From NCBI GenBank assembly GCA_914767715.1, contig OU612074.1:13812062-13876061 (forward strand): 64,000 nt of DNA. Reading direction: 5' to 3'. This DNA is from Membranipora membranacea. Taxonomy: Eukaryota > Bryozoa > Gymnolaemata > Cheilostomatida > Membraniporidae. The notes below the pieces were generated by a model, which did not search any database, had not been told where the DNA came from, and was given only the letters and a program-made list of their open reading frames with translations. Made by a program: the position numbers and the translations under genes. Positions within the stretch are counted from its first letter, which is position 1, and every line of letters begins with the position of its first letter. This document shows, piece by piece, positions 14,201-24,697 of this stretch.

Positions 14201-17200
14201 ACTAGGCTAGGCCTATTCCATCATTTTACAGGTTAGGAGTGGTTTCTATCTGATCAAATTGAAAAAAATCACTTAACAAGCGATCTCTGTGAACCACTCA
14301 CTTGACTGTGCATCATTTTCATAACAGTAATGGAGTATGGAGTATGGAGTATGCCATTAGCACCTGTGATGGCTCATTTAATGCAAGATGTCACTATCAA
14401 ATCCTGGAAAACCAATGAATTGATAGTGTTATGAGGCAAAACTTGCTGGCTTCAACTCAATTCTCTCCCATATATCACCACAAGGCAAAGTTAGCCTTGT
14501 CAGCAGCCACTGGTTTTGATTTTTTTGGGTGACCAAAAAAACCTAAGGCAAGTTCATTCAATGATCTGACGTTACACTCATTTATATGAATTTACGGATC
14601 AGTGGTAAAATACAAAGCATGGCTGTTTGTAGAGATGTGCCATCAGGATTAAACATTGTGACTGGATCTGAATAAAGCTAAATATCTGGCATCTTTTACG
14701 TTATGCATTGATTGACTTCCCAATAACAACCTTCAACAACTCAGGCAAGCTGCTTGACAAAAGTTAACAAGGGTCAACTATTTACGATTCTGAAGTTGTT
14801 GACCAATCAAAGATGGGTAATGCCATCCAGCAGCGATTAATAAATAGCCATACACTTGTTCAGGGTCGGATAAATGTTCCTCTCATCCAAAAATTTATAT
14901 CACACTCAATAAAACTTACTTGTACTGTACAGAGAAGACATCTGGGTGGACAGACTAGAGTTGAGTAAAATTTGGCTGACTGCCAGCTCGCCGTAGTTTA
15001 TGAGGAAGGAGTTATGGTCCCTGCATGACTGTCTTGCCTCAGTGTATGGTAAAGCTTGGTCAAAATATTTGAGGCAGATTTTATCACGAGCTAAACTGTG
15101 TGAAAAAAAAGAGGATTGTAACAACCTAACTTCAATCTGATATAATTATATATCTTCACTTGCGGACCCCTCCAAAACACGATCACAAGACATAACAAGA
15201 AGGTTCTGTCTCTGTATATGGCAGGCATTGAATTCCATATCTGGAATAGCATCATTAGCTTTCTTTTGCAAAACAAGGGCTTGCAAAAATAGCCAGTCCC
15301 TAGTAGCAATCTAGAAATGCCCTAATCATCGACACTGTAGGGGTATAATTACTGTGTGCAATTTTGTAAACAAGACAATTTCTCAGGCTTATTATTCATG
15401 CTACTAGGGACAGCCAATCAGATAACAGTCAGATGGGTCCCTGTGTTTAGTGTCCTAACCGTATAACGCTATGATACTATTTCCATTCTAAGAGAAGAAT
15501 CTAATTCAGTGATGGCAGGTAATAACGTTATTGAAGCCAATATTTTGTGCAAAGACCAGCGATCACAAATAATACTTTTGAATAAACAATATGATATAGG
15601 AAGACTGCAAAACTGTATTCGGTCTTGCGTCAGAAACACTGACAAACTGTAATTCCTTATTATCCATATGATGACTAAGACTGCAGCTTCAAATTGGCTC
15701 ATCGAAATATAATTTTTCAAACTCTACAGATTAACAGATTTATCTGCATTCCATTGTTGAAATACTCTTTGCAGATTTTTCTTATGGTTATTTTGGAAGG
15801 GATAATTCACATCATATACATTACAAATAATCGGAAATTTGTAATAATGCTATCCTATCCTAATGCCCATCATTTATGTTTTGCCATTTGAAAGTATTTG
15901 TTTTTGTTTGAAACTGCAATATTATTGTTTATGTATTAGGCGGCACTGACACCGAGGTGACCATAAGGCTAAATCATTTGTCAGGCTTGTAGTTCTAGGG
16001 GAGATGTGGGGGCACTGCCTCCCCTAGAAAGCTAAATACAGTGGCCTACAATTAAGTAATCCATGTCAGAATCAGCTTCTCTGGGATTTCCATTTGCTAA
16101 TTGTATGCCTTAAATTGCTTGGAGGGGAGCTTACAGCACCCCTCCTGGTGATGCTTCGGATTTTCCTCGGAATTTTGCCTCCCCTACAATTTTCTTCTAA
16201 ACTACGGCCCTGTTTGTACATTGTAACTTCCTTGTTCTTTCCCAAGAAGTTGTCTTGAAAATGAGTTTTTTTATATTTTGATATAGATGACGAAACCAAG
16301 GTTAGATGCATGAACAAACTCTTTAGAAATTACAAAACACATGGGATTACCACTATTCTTCCATTGAAGAGTCATGTACCAGCTAAGGAAGAGAGCAAGC
16401 AACAATCGCAAGCAACACCATTTCAAATATTGGTGAAACAGTAAGACACAATGGGGAAGTTTGGTCCGCCTATCTACATTGACCTTTACTATTCACTTGC
16501 AGTTCTTCCAGAACAATAATATGCAATAATTCATGTTAACGAGTATCCCACTATGCAATTTTTTGAAATTACCTGCTAGGTCATGTCACTGACAACATCA
16601 TATTCTAAAGGCGTTAATGTTAGCTAGATCCGGCTACCAACATGTTGGCCTGTGGATTCGTTTCCCCTCTAGGGTAAATGCAATAAACCTGATCCCCACC
16701 TGGAATTCCAGAGTTTCAAGGTTGCATGGTAGCAATATTGTTATTATTTAGTTATTTTGTCAACTGATGTTTATAACCTAGCAGATGTAACTGCTTGTTT
16801 TGGCAAACTTACACATCCTTATTAGCGTTGATCCATCCAGCCTCACAATCTGCATCTACAATAAGGATAACAAATTAGTTAACTTTCTACACTCTCCCTG
16901 CTGTGGGATCAGGACAATCGAACAAAGGTAGAAAGAAGAAGAATGCAGAATACTACTATTAATTGAGCTCAGTTGCATCAAAGTTTCGTAAATCAAGATG
17001 TAATCTGAAATAATTTTACATAGCTAACATCACCCACGCCATAATATCATGACTAAGGCAGTTCAACTGCTCTGAAGGAAATGAAGTAAAAGTCTTTCAG
17101 TGCAAACCGAAATAATGATGGTCAGTTTTGCATTTGCTACGCGAGGTAAGTTTACACAAACATTGAATGTCGCCCTGTTATGGGACATACTATTATATAT

Positions 17201-18174
17201 TAAATGGATGACGTAAAAGCTGCCAGATTTATAGCTTCATTTAGATCCTGACACAAAGTTTTATACTGCTTGCATATCACAACAAATTGCCACGCTATGT
17301 ATTTTACCACTGATCCACAAATTCATATCAATGAGAGTCACTGAATTAGATTCTTCTCTTAGAATGGAAATAGTATCATAGCGTTATACGGTTAGGACAC
17401 TAAACACAGGGACCCATCTGACTGTTATCTGATTGGCTGTCCCTAGTAGCATGAATAATTAGCCTGAGAAATTGTCTTGTTTACAAAATTGCAAACAGTA
17501 ATTATACCCCATACAGTGTCGATGATTAGGGCATTTCTAGATTGCTACTAGGGACTGGCTATTTTTGCAAGCCCTTTGTTTTGCAAAAGAAAGCTAATGA
17601 TGCTATTCCAGATATGGAATTCAATGATGAGAGTATACAAAGAGCATTCTCTCTATCCTAGGCTTTTTGAGTAGAGAAGAAAGCTACACAGTATTGTTAG
17701 CTGAGGTGGTGAAAGGGAGATGCTGCCTACATTATCAACAGTTGTAACAATGATGGTATGGATTTTCTGTGGAAGGTAGTTAAAGCGCTCAAACTGTGTC
17801 AGGATAGCTGGTAGCTTTCCCAACAACGAAAGTGGTTGATTATGAAATGCCACCAACTATCCCCAACACACACTTAAACTGGCTGAAAGGCCAACCTTCT
17901 AGAAGGAGGCTTAGCAAGGGCAGGTGCAGTTAGCTCAACATTATGCCAATTGACAACAGGTGTGCGTTGCAGGAAGGTTGTCTTAGTATCAATAAACAGG
18001 ATATTCATATGTAACAAGTCGGTCAGATAATAAATACAAGATCTCCTTGATCAACAAACTTTCTGCTGAATCAGGAGTGAAAGAAACAAAATGAAGTTTT
18101 GACTTACCGACGCCGAGAAAGAGCCAAGCACACAGCAGACATAGATAGATAGTAAGTAGTCTCATAGAGACCAT
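2299..18174 (-). CDS. Adhesion G-protein-coupled receptor with C-type lectin and Ig-like domains (21 exons)
   Basis: Coding exons in order: 18174-18108, 16855-16813, 15095-14920, 13195-13090, 12689-12448, 12178-11903, 10948-10663, 10410-10297, 9626-9208, 8864-8602, 8313-8122, 7628-7531, 7225-7108, 6568-6415, 6002-5818, 5571-5413, 4942-4818, 4440-4243, 3910-3776, 3381-3176, 2741-2299. The total is 4005 nt in one frame (1334 aa), and all junctions match in phase. Domains: signal peptide 1-22; C-type lectin about 26-205 (no EPN or WND calcium motif seen); Ig-like about 212-303; SEA-like with an RSKR site about 304-425; Thr-rich linker to 576; hormone-receptor motif about 577-645; GAIN about 650-966, with a GPS whose HLT cleavage site is at residues 958-960 (Cys/Trp pattern intact); seven membrane segments about 979-1225, with GLTWVFAYIAL and FQYLF at TM6-TM7; Ser-rich tail to 1334. 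The ligand is unknown. The lectin domain suggests a glycan or cell-surface partner (inference). Confidence 0.93.
4683..4757. mobile_element. Small palindromic MITE relic in a receptor intron
   Basis: Nested inverted repeats TAGCCAATGT / ACATTGGCTA and GCTCTCATTGG / CCAATAAGAGC form an imperfect hairpin. It lies in the intron between the 4942-4818 and 4440-4243 exons. No target duplication was recognised. Confidence 0.45.
5413..5571 (-). other. GPS autoproteolysis exon of the adhesion GPCR
   Basis: This phase 0-0 exon of 53 codons encodes the whole GPS: two early Cys, two Trp, GC, then CSCNHLTDFAVLV. Self-cleavage in this family occurs between the Leu and Thr of HLT and leaves the Thr-led tethered agonist. 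Every residue needed for that is present, so cleavage is expected (inference from family knowledge). Confidence 0.9.
5655..5687. mobile_element. Solo arm of the 9718-9785 palindromic element
   Basis: This stretch matches the left arm of the hairpin at 9718-9785 (TAGCCTGGGCAGGCTGTC, then a GGGTGGGT run). The second arm is absent. Confidence 0.5.
6232..6345. mobile_element. Palindromic MITE with GTTTAAGCGCTCAAAC termini
   Basis: The ends GTTTAAGCGCTCAAAC and GTTTGAGCGCTTAAAC form inverted repeats around a run of about 16 G. Related partial copies lie at about 6638-6713 and 17770-17876. All share the internal motif TTGATAATGAAATGC and the nearby words ACCAGCTATCCC. All three lie in introns of the adhesion GPCR gene. 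Confidence 0.6.
8530..8590. repeat. CTAGTAGGCTA tandem repeat
   Basis: About 60 bp of imperfect tandem copies of the words CTAGTAGG and CTACTAGG next to the 3' splice boundary of the hormone-receptor-motif exon. Confidence 0.6.
9718..9785. mobile_element. 68-bp palindromic element with 9-bp target duplication
   Basis: Two arms of about 30 bp (left from 9718, right ending 9785) are near-perfect inverted repeats around a short CCCCAAT-type loop. The flanks are AGTGGATCC (9709-9717) and AGTGGTTCC (9786-9794), identical at 8 of 9 positions. A 9-bp duplication is typical of Mutator-like elements (family knowledge). It sits just upstream of the Thr-rich exon of the receptor. Confidence 0.6.
12279..12297. 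repeat. Poly-G tract
   Basis: A run of about 18 G in an intron of the receptor. Similar tracts lie at about 6271-6286, 46866-46880 and 47976-47997. Confidence 0.8.
13090..13195 (-). other. Short lectin-domain exon that restores the receptor frame
   Basis: The exon encodes about 35 residues including DNDFWTGQHHDG. It enters in phase 1 after 14920 and leaves in phase 2 before 12689. Without it, the strong donor at 14919 runs into a stop in the next exon. With it, the frame is open and the C-type lectin core is complete. Confidence 0.85.
13255..13347. mobile_element. Palindromic MITE, AGTCTAAGTGCTCAGACA termini
   Basis: AGTCTAAGTGCTCAGACA at the left is exactly inverted at the right end. The inner part of the right arm (CTCCAATGGGAGTTAGTGGC, inverted) matches a second copy at 62009-62100. 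It lies directly upstream of the 13195-13090 exon. Confidence 0.65.
14590..14700 (+). repeat. Dispersed repeat, family 'GGATCAGTGGTAAAATAC'
   Basis: This shares an approximately 110-bp core with 17170-17330 (minus), 44795-44935 (minus) and 61735-61850 (plus). The core runs from GGATCAGTGGTAAAATACA to AAATAAAGCTAAAAATCTGG. It is probably a MITE or SINE family. I could not define its exact ends. Confidence 0.6.
15226..15511 (+). mobile_element. hAT-type MITE copy 1
   Basis: 286-bp element with ends CATTGAATT and CACTGAATT (inverted), flanked by a perfect 8-bp duplication ATGGCAGG (15218-15225 and 15512-15519). It is nearly identical to the inverted copy at 17339-17626. An 8-bp duplication and CA..TG ends fit the hAT superfamily. 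It carries no coding capacity and lies in the second intron of the receptor gene. Confidence 0.85.
15982..16212. mobile_element. MITE with CAGGGCCGTAGTT termini, copy 1
   Basis: The left end CAGGCTTGTAGTTCTAGGGG and the right end, read inverted as CAGGGCCGTAGTTTAGAAG, form terminal repeats. TTTGT flanks both ends. Other copies lie at 25288-25503 and 30778-31012. Confidence 0.65.
17170..17330 (-). repeat. Dispersed repeat, family 'GGATCAGTGGTAAAATAC', copy 2
   Basis: Minus-strand copy of the repeat at 14590-14700. It directly abuts the hAT MITE insertion at 17339. Confidence 0.6.
17339..17626 (-). mobile_element. hAT-type MITE copy 2
   Basis: 288-bp element nearly identical to the reverse complement of 15226-15511. 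It has its own perfect 8-bp duplication ATGAGAGT (17331-17338 and 17627-17634). It lies in the first intron of the receptor gene. Confidence 0.85.
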
Positions 18175-19104
18175 GGCTATAACTAAAGATCATCAGATGG
18201 TAAAGTTTAATCTGACTTAAGCCAGCGTGGAAAGAAACCAAAGCGCTGTGTTGGTTTTCTGTTGCCAAGACTACTCTTCATTCACCACCTCCTAGCTGGC
18301 CGACATTCAGACTCTTTGTGGCTACGTGAATAACAAGATAAGTTTTTATTAGATCCAAAGATTACGCTAAAAACCACAAGAAAACTTATTGCCCGAAATG
18401 TCAAAGGCAAATGCTTCTTCCAGTCGCAGTGACTGTATGATACAATAGCTGGTCACAATCATATTTTTGCATAACATTAGCTCATTGCTTGAAAACCATG
18501 ATTCTATTTTTAGACTGAAGGGGTGAATAAACTTAGAGCTTCCCCTCAACGCCGACCTCAATAGCTTTAGGACTTCCTTGTTTTGAACTGCAGAGATGCC
18601 AAAATTGATTGCTTATCATAAAAATAGCTGGACCAAGGATCGGTGATTTTGTAGACTGTTTTGCCTTTTGCAGGATTGTGATTTAGCCCCCTTGGGAACA
18701 AAATCTGGAAACATCACTGTAATTTATTTTCTTCACTTTGTGAAAAAGATTAATCAGTCTTAAACCACAAGTATGAGGAATTAACGAAGTGTAACTGTTA
18801 TAATCCAGTCAGATTTTATGATCCGCTGGCCAAACTAGAGCCAAGCATGCTGACCCCAGGCCATATCGATTAATAAATCGAAACAACAACCGTTATTGTC
18901 TTGGTATTCCATGAAGTAAGGGTGGGCAAATTTAAACAAATGCAGAACTGGGAGTGCTTGGGCTAAACCTTTCCTTCCACAAATCTTGCAATTTTTTGAA
19001 AATGAACTCAGGCAATGATAATATTGAATATGTACAGATGGGCCCCTGCCCCCTATACACAACATTTGGGGAATGTTTTGCTGTCCAAAAAATGTGAAAA
19101 CTTA

Positions 19105-19185
19105 GGGTTCAGGGATAGCTCAGTGTTAGGGGCGGCTGATTTGGCATCATATGGTCCTGGGTTGAAGCCCCACCGAGTGCACTAT
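19105..19185 (+). repeat. tRNA-derived SINE-like relic
   Basis: A-box-like TAGCTCAGTGTTAGG is followed about 40 bp later by B-box-like GGTTGAAGCCC. No cloverleaf with paired acceptor ends can be drawn, so this is a tRNA-derived relic rather than a tRNA gene. Confidence 0.45.
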
Positions 19186-21108
19186 TTTTCTAATACTTAC
19201 TGAATTGGCTCTTATGGGCCAATCACCCTAGCTTACTAGGAAAGTAAAAACCGCCAATGGCTTGCCACATTGCAATAATCTTCAAATCAATGAAGTTACG
19301 ATTATCTCCGCAAAAAAAAGGTGGACTAGCGTAGTTGAGATCCAACATGAATTTGACGACCCGCAAGATGAACAGGTGCCATCAAATTACACCACAATGA
19401 TGTAACTTTATTGGCATATGTATTCAATCTGACTCAAGGGGATACCACCCACCAAGACAGACAAGACAAGATGAATCATAAAAAGGAAGAATGGACCTAA
19501 TACTGGAGCTGGACATTAATGAGGATTTGATGAAAGAAATGATTTGATGTTCAAATGTCTTCTTAGACTTGCATGCCAAATTTAAATTTAACACTGCGTA
19601 ACAAGGCAAAATATAGCATCAGTGCCAACTTTGAGGGAAACACGTATTCTATTATAACTTATCAGTTTTTTCTTGACGTTGAAGCAATAACCTAGCACCT
19701 CGACCTAAGTATGTAACAAAAGCTTTCAGTTTTGTTTAATGAGTCAGGGAGTTTCTTAACACTGACTGTCAAAAATCGTAAATTATTCTCAGATCTAGAC
19801 GATTCATACATTGGTTACTAGTCTGGAAATATGTGTACATGTTTCATCAGGTGTGGTTAAAAATGGAGAATAGTCTGCTTGCCTTACAATAATAGGTAAT
19901 ATCAATTGCATATTTTATCTGTAGTGCCCAAAAATGGCAGAATTTCTATTTCTCTTCCACTGTGGAACTAGACAATGCCTTGCTCATGGGGAATTTGAAA
20001 AAAGAGGCAAACGATGAAGTATTGCTTATATTTTCGGATAGTTAATAATCCTCCTCCCCAAAAGATGCCCTATTACCACGTGGTAGGCCTTACTCATATT
20101 GAGACACTTGATAGCAACACGCATACCTCAATATTTGAGCCACTGAGTCTCATCAATGGGTATCAAAGCAAGGAAAAGCTTAGCCTTAGTTCACCCACCA
20201 AACAAAGCTTGTCAAGACAGGGTAGGGAAGGGTAAGAGCTCCATACGACAACTCAAAAGCTGGATAAATTATTGCTTTAAAAAATCAGTAAATTTGCTGA
20301 GAACGAAAAAATAGTTAGACACTGAGAGCATGACATATTGAAGGGGAGACAGCATACACTATGACTACCTTTGGGAGGGTTGGTCTTTGATTCCTGGCCG
20401 ATAAGGTAGAAATCAGGAAAGGCATCCGTCATCTGACCATAATATTTACTGTGCTACATCAGTGCAACAAAGTCTGTAGGGCCGCTGGAAATAATCCACC
20501 TGGGTTCCTCACAAGAGATCATGACAACAAAAAAGGCATGAATTGGGGCAAAAACTATGCTTGTCCTCATTGTTTACCAAGTATGACCAATGCATTGTAT
20601 AACTTCTTATCAACTGGCGTACCAACATATGAATTATTAATTTACATATTCAAAATTGATAACTGAATCAGAATCACCACAGCCCATGAGATATTATCAC
20701 AGTGACAAGCCTACCATTCAGTATTAGCTTCGTGGGGGAATTTTTGGTCTGGTGGCCACTATGTACCAGGAACCTGTTGTGCATTGTAGTAATGATAATT
20801 CCGATTTCCGGGTCACTACACCCAGCCAACAGGATCCAGCAGACTGGAGCTCAAACCACTAAGCCACTCAGAAGTTCAACAACAAAACCTACACCACTTC
20901 TCTGTTTCTGATATCACACTTGATGGAATTTACTGTTAGTTGATTATCGTTTTGAGTCTATGATATCATTAATTTGCACTGTGATAAGATTGTGGTGGGA
21001 TAATCCTACAGGTTATGACATCACAAGAAGTTGAATTGCAGGAGAAAATCATAACTAATTAACTAAGGACACCAAACAGGTCAAAGTCAACTGTAGGTTG
21101 ATCCACAC

Positions 21109-21523
21109 CAGGGGCGTATATTCTAAAAAATTTCACTCACTGACTTTTCAGAGATGAGCATAATAGTCGGGCGCAGCCCGATCCACACGCCGTAGGCGTG
21201 GCGGGGAGGGTGTGGGAGGGGCGCTTAAGCGCCCTCCCACCACGGAAATCTTTGCATATCGGTAGCAAAATAGTGCAAGCAGAGAGGTATTTCAATAGCT
21301 CACTGAGCTGTTGGGTACTTTCAGAAAACAACTCAATAGCAGTAGAAGATTACGGTAAAAATGCACCAGTTATAAAGCACCCATTTGAAAAAAAACTGAC
21401 CACGATGGGATTCGAACCCACAACAATCTCATAATAAGTGATTATAAAGCGGACGCTCTACACACTGAGCGATTCAACCACTCACGGAAATCCGTGGGCC
21501 GTGAGTGCTAATATACGCCACTG
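21109..21523. mobile_element. hAT-type nonautonomous element carrying a tRNA-like segment and GC-rich hairpins
   Basis: The ends CAGGGGCGTATATT and CAGTGGCGTATATT (inverted) are flanked by a perfect 8-bp duplication ATCCACAC (21101-21108 and 21524-21531). Inside are GC-rich palindromes around 21168-21240, the best centred on GGCGCTTAAGCGCC, and a minus-strand tRNA-like region at 21395-21490. There is no transposase frame. Confidence 0.8.
21395..21490 (-). repeat. tRNA-like sequence inside the hAT element
   Basis: On the minus strand, TCGCTCAGTGTGTAGAGCG (A-box with a 4-bp D-stem) is followed by GGGTTCGAATCCC (perfect B-box and T-arm). The acceptor ends do not pair and the anticodon arm is poor, so I do not call a functional tRNA. 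Confidence 0.55.
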
Positions 21524-24500
21524 ATCCACACCACTGAAGTTTGAAGAAGTTTATAATATCAGCCTGGAATTTTCAGTGCATGTCAATCTATAACCAAGGA
21601 GAAACAGCTATTACTCCTTGCTATAACCTTGACAAATAAAACAGCAATTTATTTCTGCTGCTGCTGTCCTACAACCTTAAAATGTTAAAGTGTATGATTA
21701 TCAATCATACACTTTTGCATGGTCAATTAGGAAAACCTAAAATTTGAAAAAGACATTTCGTAAGACTCTGCAAGGATGGCATGCCGGCAGTAAGTTTTTG
21801 ATGATACTTTTGGAATTTTTTTTTTATACTAGCTGCAATGAAAAGACTTGAATATCTTTTCAAATTGCCGATTCTCATAAGATCTTCGATACAGTTGCTT
21901 CAAATGAGTAGTTGCAAATTTATTATGCTGTGCTATCATTTATTGTTGAACAAAAACAGTGTATCCATCATTTATTTGAATGGATTTTTTTGTTTTGCCA
22001 TAACCTGTCATACAGTTTGGTGTGGGTTTTACATAATCTAATTTCAAATTGGTATTTTCCATAACAAAGACCCTGGATGAGTTTATAGTTTATAAACACC
22101 TCTTGATGGTATATTTAATAAATGCAATGATGTGTCATCATACTTCCATCAGGTGCAAATAAATAAACTATACCTTCAATTTTCTTACTCATCGCCATAA
22201 ACTTCAAGTTATTCTCTAAAAAGTTTATATTAAGCCACTTTCAAAGCTTTTAAGCACATTAATTTTGGTTTAACAATTATTTTTATCAAAAATTTTGATT
22301 GATTTGCCGAGACATCTTGACGCCTGTCTTCACACCTCCCACAGATGAGTATAATTCTGATCTATCCGACAATAAATATACATAGCATCTATAGAGACCT
22401 GTCACGAACCGTGAGTCACTCTACTGTCTATCTATGATTACGCAAAGAGAACTTTCATTACTCAATCTAGGGGTGGATTAATTTAAGAGGTCATATGTTG
22501 GGTTTTCTCTAGTCAGGCAGTGGGTTTGACAAAGAAGACATATTGACAGTTATCTACTCATTAGTGAAGCTCATGGTTTACTCTTGTGAAGGTAAATCCT
22601 ATATTCGATTACATTGAAGATTCTAAGACTAAGTATACAATTTTCGAGTCAGCCAGGCCAGTCTCCCCTAAGAAGACATCTGCACCTTACGCCCCTCGAA
22701 GGACCTGTTTCTGATACATAACCAAATCTCGGGTGTTAAAGACAAGCAGTTGTAATTTACATAAAATTTGTGGTTTGTTTTGATTTTGTTTTGATTGTCT
22801 TAGCAGGTTACTGAGACCTCCCTTTAACCACAGTATAATAGTTTCTCACCACCGAGGTGACACGCATATGTTAATCAATACTTAATTAGTCTTCAAACCA
22901 ATTTTCATGTATTTTCATACTTTTTGAAAAGCAAAAAGAAATTTAGATGGCATTATTATGAATGAATGGAGGTATGATTTGCAAACTGAAGGGTTAATCC
23001 CACTTATATGATGACCATTAATGCAGGTAAAATATGGTCTGAAGTGGGTGAGGAAATTCTTTTCAGATTTATGAGATATTATCTCTGTGTTTAAAACAAG
23101 CTTTTAAATGGTAAGCCACAAATAGATAATCTTAAAATTGTTAACAATTTACCTGTTTCTAATCATTAATCCCTTTCAAGTTCACAGTGTAAAAACATTT
23201 CTGAATCGATGTGTACCAAATACAATTTTGTGTGTAGCGATGAGGATAGCTTAGTAAAAATATCAACCTTTAGGGTAAAGGTAAAGATCTATTCGCAGGC
23301 TGTCATGTGAGGTACTGGCAGTGATACCAACAGCCAGAATCTCAATAACAACCCTCATTCATCCTTGCTATATTGAGAGAAAAGATTGTCTTCTGCTTGA
23401 CTAGTTGTAATGCTTTTTAATTGAAGCAGATAGTTTGGTGTATCATTCTGAGGGGATTTCGAAATCAAAAACCAACATTTGCACTTTTGTAAGGTACGAT
23501 TGGGGCGGTACAGTTCCCGACTGAATCAAGTTTGATCCAATTTGTGTGCATTTGGAGTTTTGGCAGTCTGGCAGCAAAGGCATCATCAGTAGAATGGAAC
23601 AACTGGAATGCAATTAAATCAGATCAAACTTGATCTAGGTCCCTGGCTGTTTGAATGGTTGAATGGGAACCTCTCTCAATTGATCACCAGAAGTTCTTTG
23701 ATGGTGTGCATTGATATTGTTATTAATTTTTTGTCACCATTGAACATTGAATTTTTGTAAAAAACACGGAATTTATGTCACACCTGACATCATGATGATT
23801 AAATGTTGCAATCTGTCTGTGTTTGGACTTTGATTTAATGCGGGGTAGGAAAGTGACACAGTATTATTATTCAGCTGTCAAATATGACTAGGCTCACAAA
23901 ACTCGTCAGTAGGACGGCGGTTGCAACAGTGACACATCGATTCAAATTCATTTGTCGGCAGGTTTTTTATGTTTATCTTTTGCAGATATAACTGATCCTT
24001 TTAGAATGGACAAAAATTTTGATTTTTTATTTGCGTTGTAACCATTGAAATCTTGTTAACTATTACATAAAAAGAAAGCAAAACAAAAACAATGCCAATA
24101 TGCATGTAAACTACGCTCTGAGATTGGATGGTTCATGATTGTGTTATTTCCTGAAAACTGACGGTAAAAGAGGAAATAAGCTTTAGTTAAAATATTCAAA
24201 ATTTTAATTTAGTCACAAATGTTCAGTTTTGAGGCAGCTACTGAGTTGTAAGCGTCAGCTGTGTGTGCTTATTTTCAGAATCACCTTTCAGACGCAACAG
24301 CAAATTTTTAGAAATAAATAGGCCAAATGAACAGCAATTTTATTATCTATTTATTAATATTTTTATTGAATAAAACTAGTACCGAATGATCACAGTATTT
24401 GATGTGTCATAATTACTATAATTCTCGTAATCCGATAAAATTTGAGACATTCATAGTCCATCTACATTATTGGGCAATGATGGCGTATGGATGATGAATT

Positions 24501-24697
24501 AGTGGAGTATTAGTGGTACATAAATTGAGCTGAGTTACCTAAAGGACATTATAATTAAAGAGCTTCATAGAACGGCTAGAAAACATGCAATTAACAAGTT
24601 AAACCCCGAAATATTATTATATTTATATAAATGAATATATTATTATTCTATAGAAATATTACTATGGAAACTTAATTTTATCTCTAGTCAATTTGTT

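Larger units (their letters stand above)
18175..24540. other. Gene-free interval with transposon relics
   Basis: I found no exon chain, conserved domain or canonical RNA gene in this 6.3 kb between the receptor start and copy A2. It holds the tRNA-like sequences and hAT element listed separately, an imperfect inverted repeat at about 23510-23650 (ends around AATCAAGTTTGATC), and A+T-rich DNA. The short open frames here lack splice context and sequence character. Confidence 0.6.

Noticed and set aside
14914-14919. Alternative donor 4 bases downstream to splice exon 15095-14920 directly to 12689
   Set aside because: The strong GTAAGT donor works once the 13195-13090 exon is included, and that exon supplies the expected lectin core.
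21395-21490. Functional tRNA gene
   Set aside because: The A and B boxes are good, but the acceptor ends do not pair and the anticodon arm is poor. It sits inside a transposable element.
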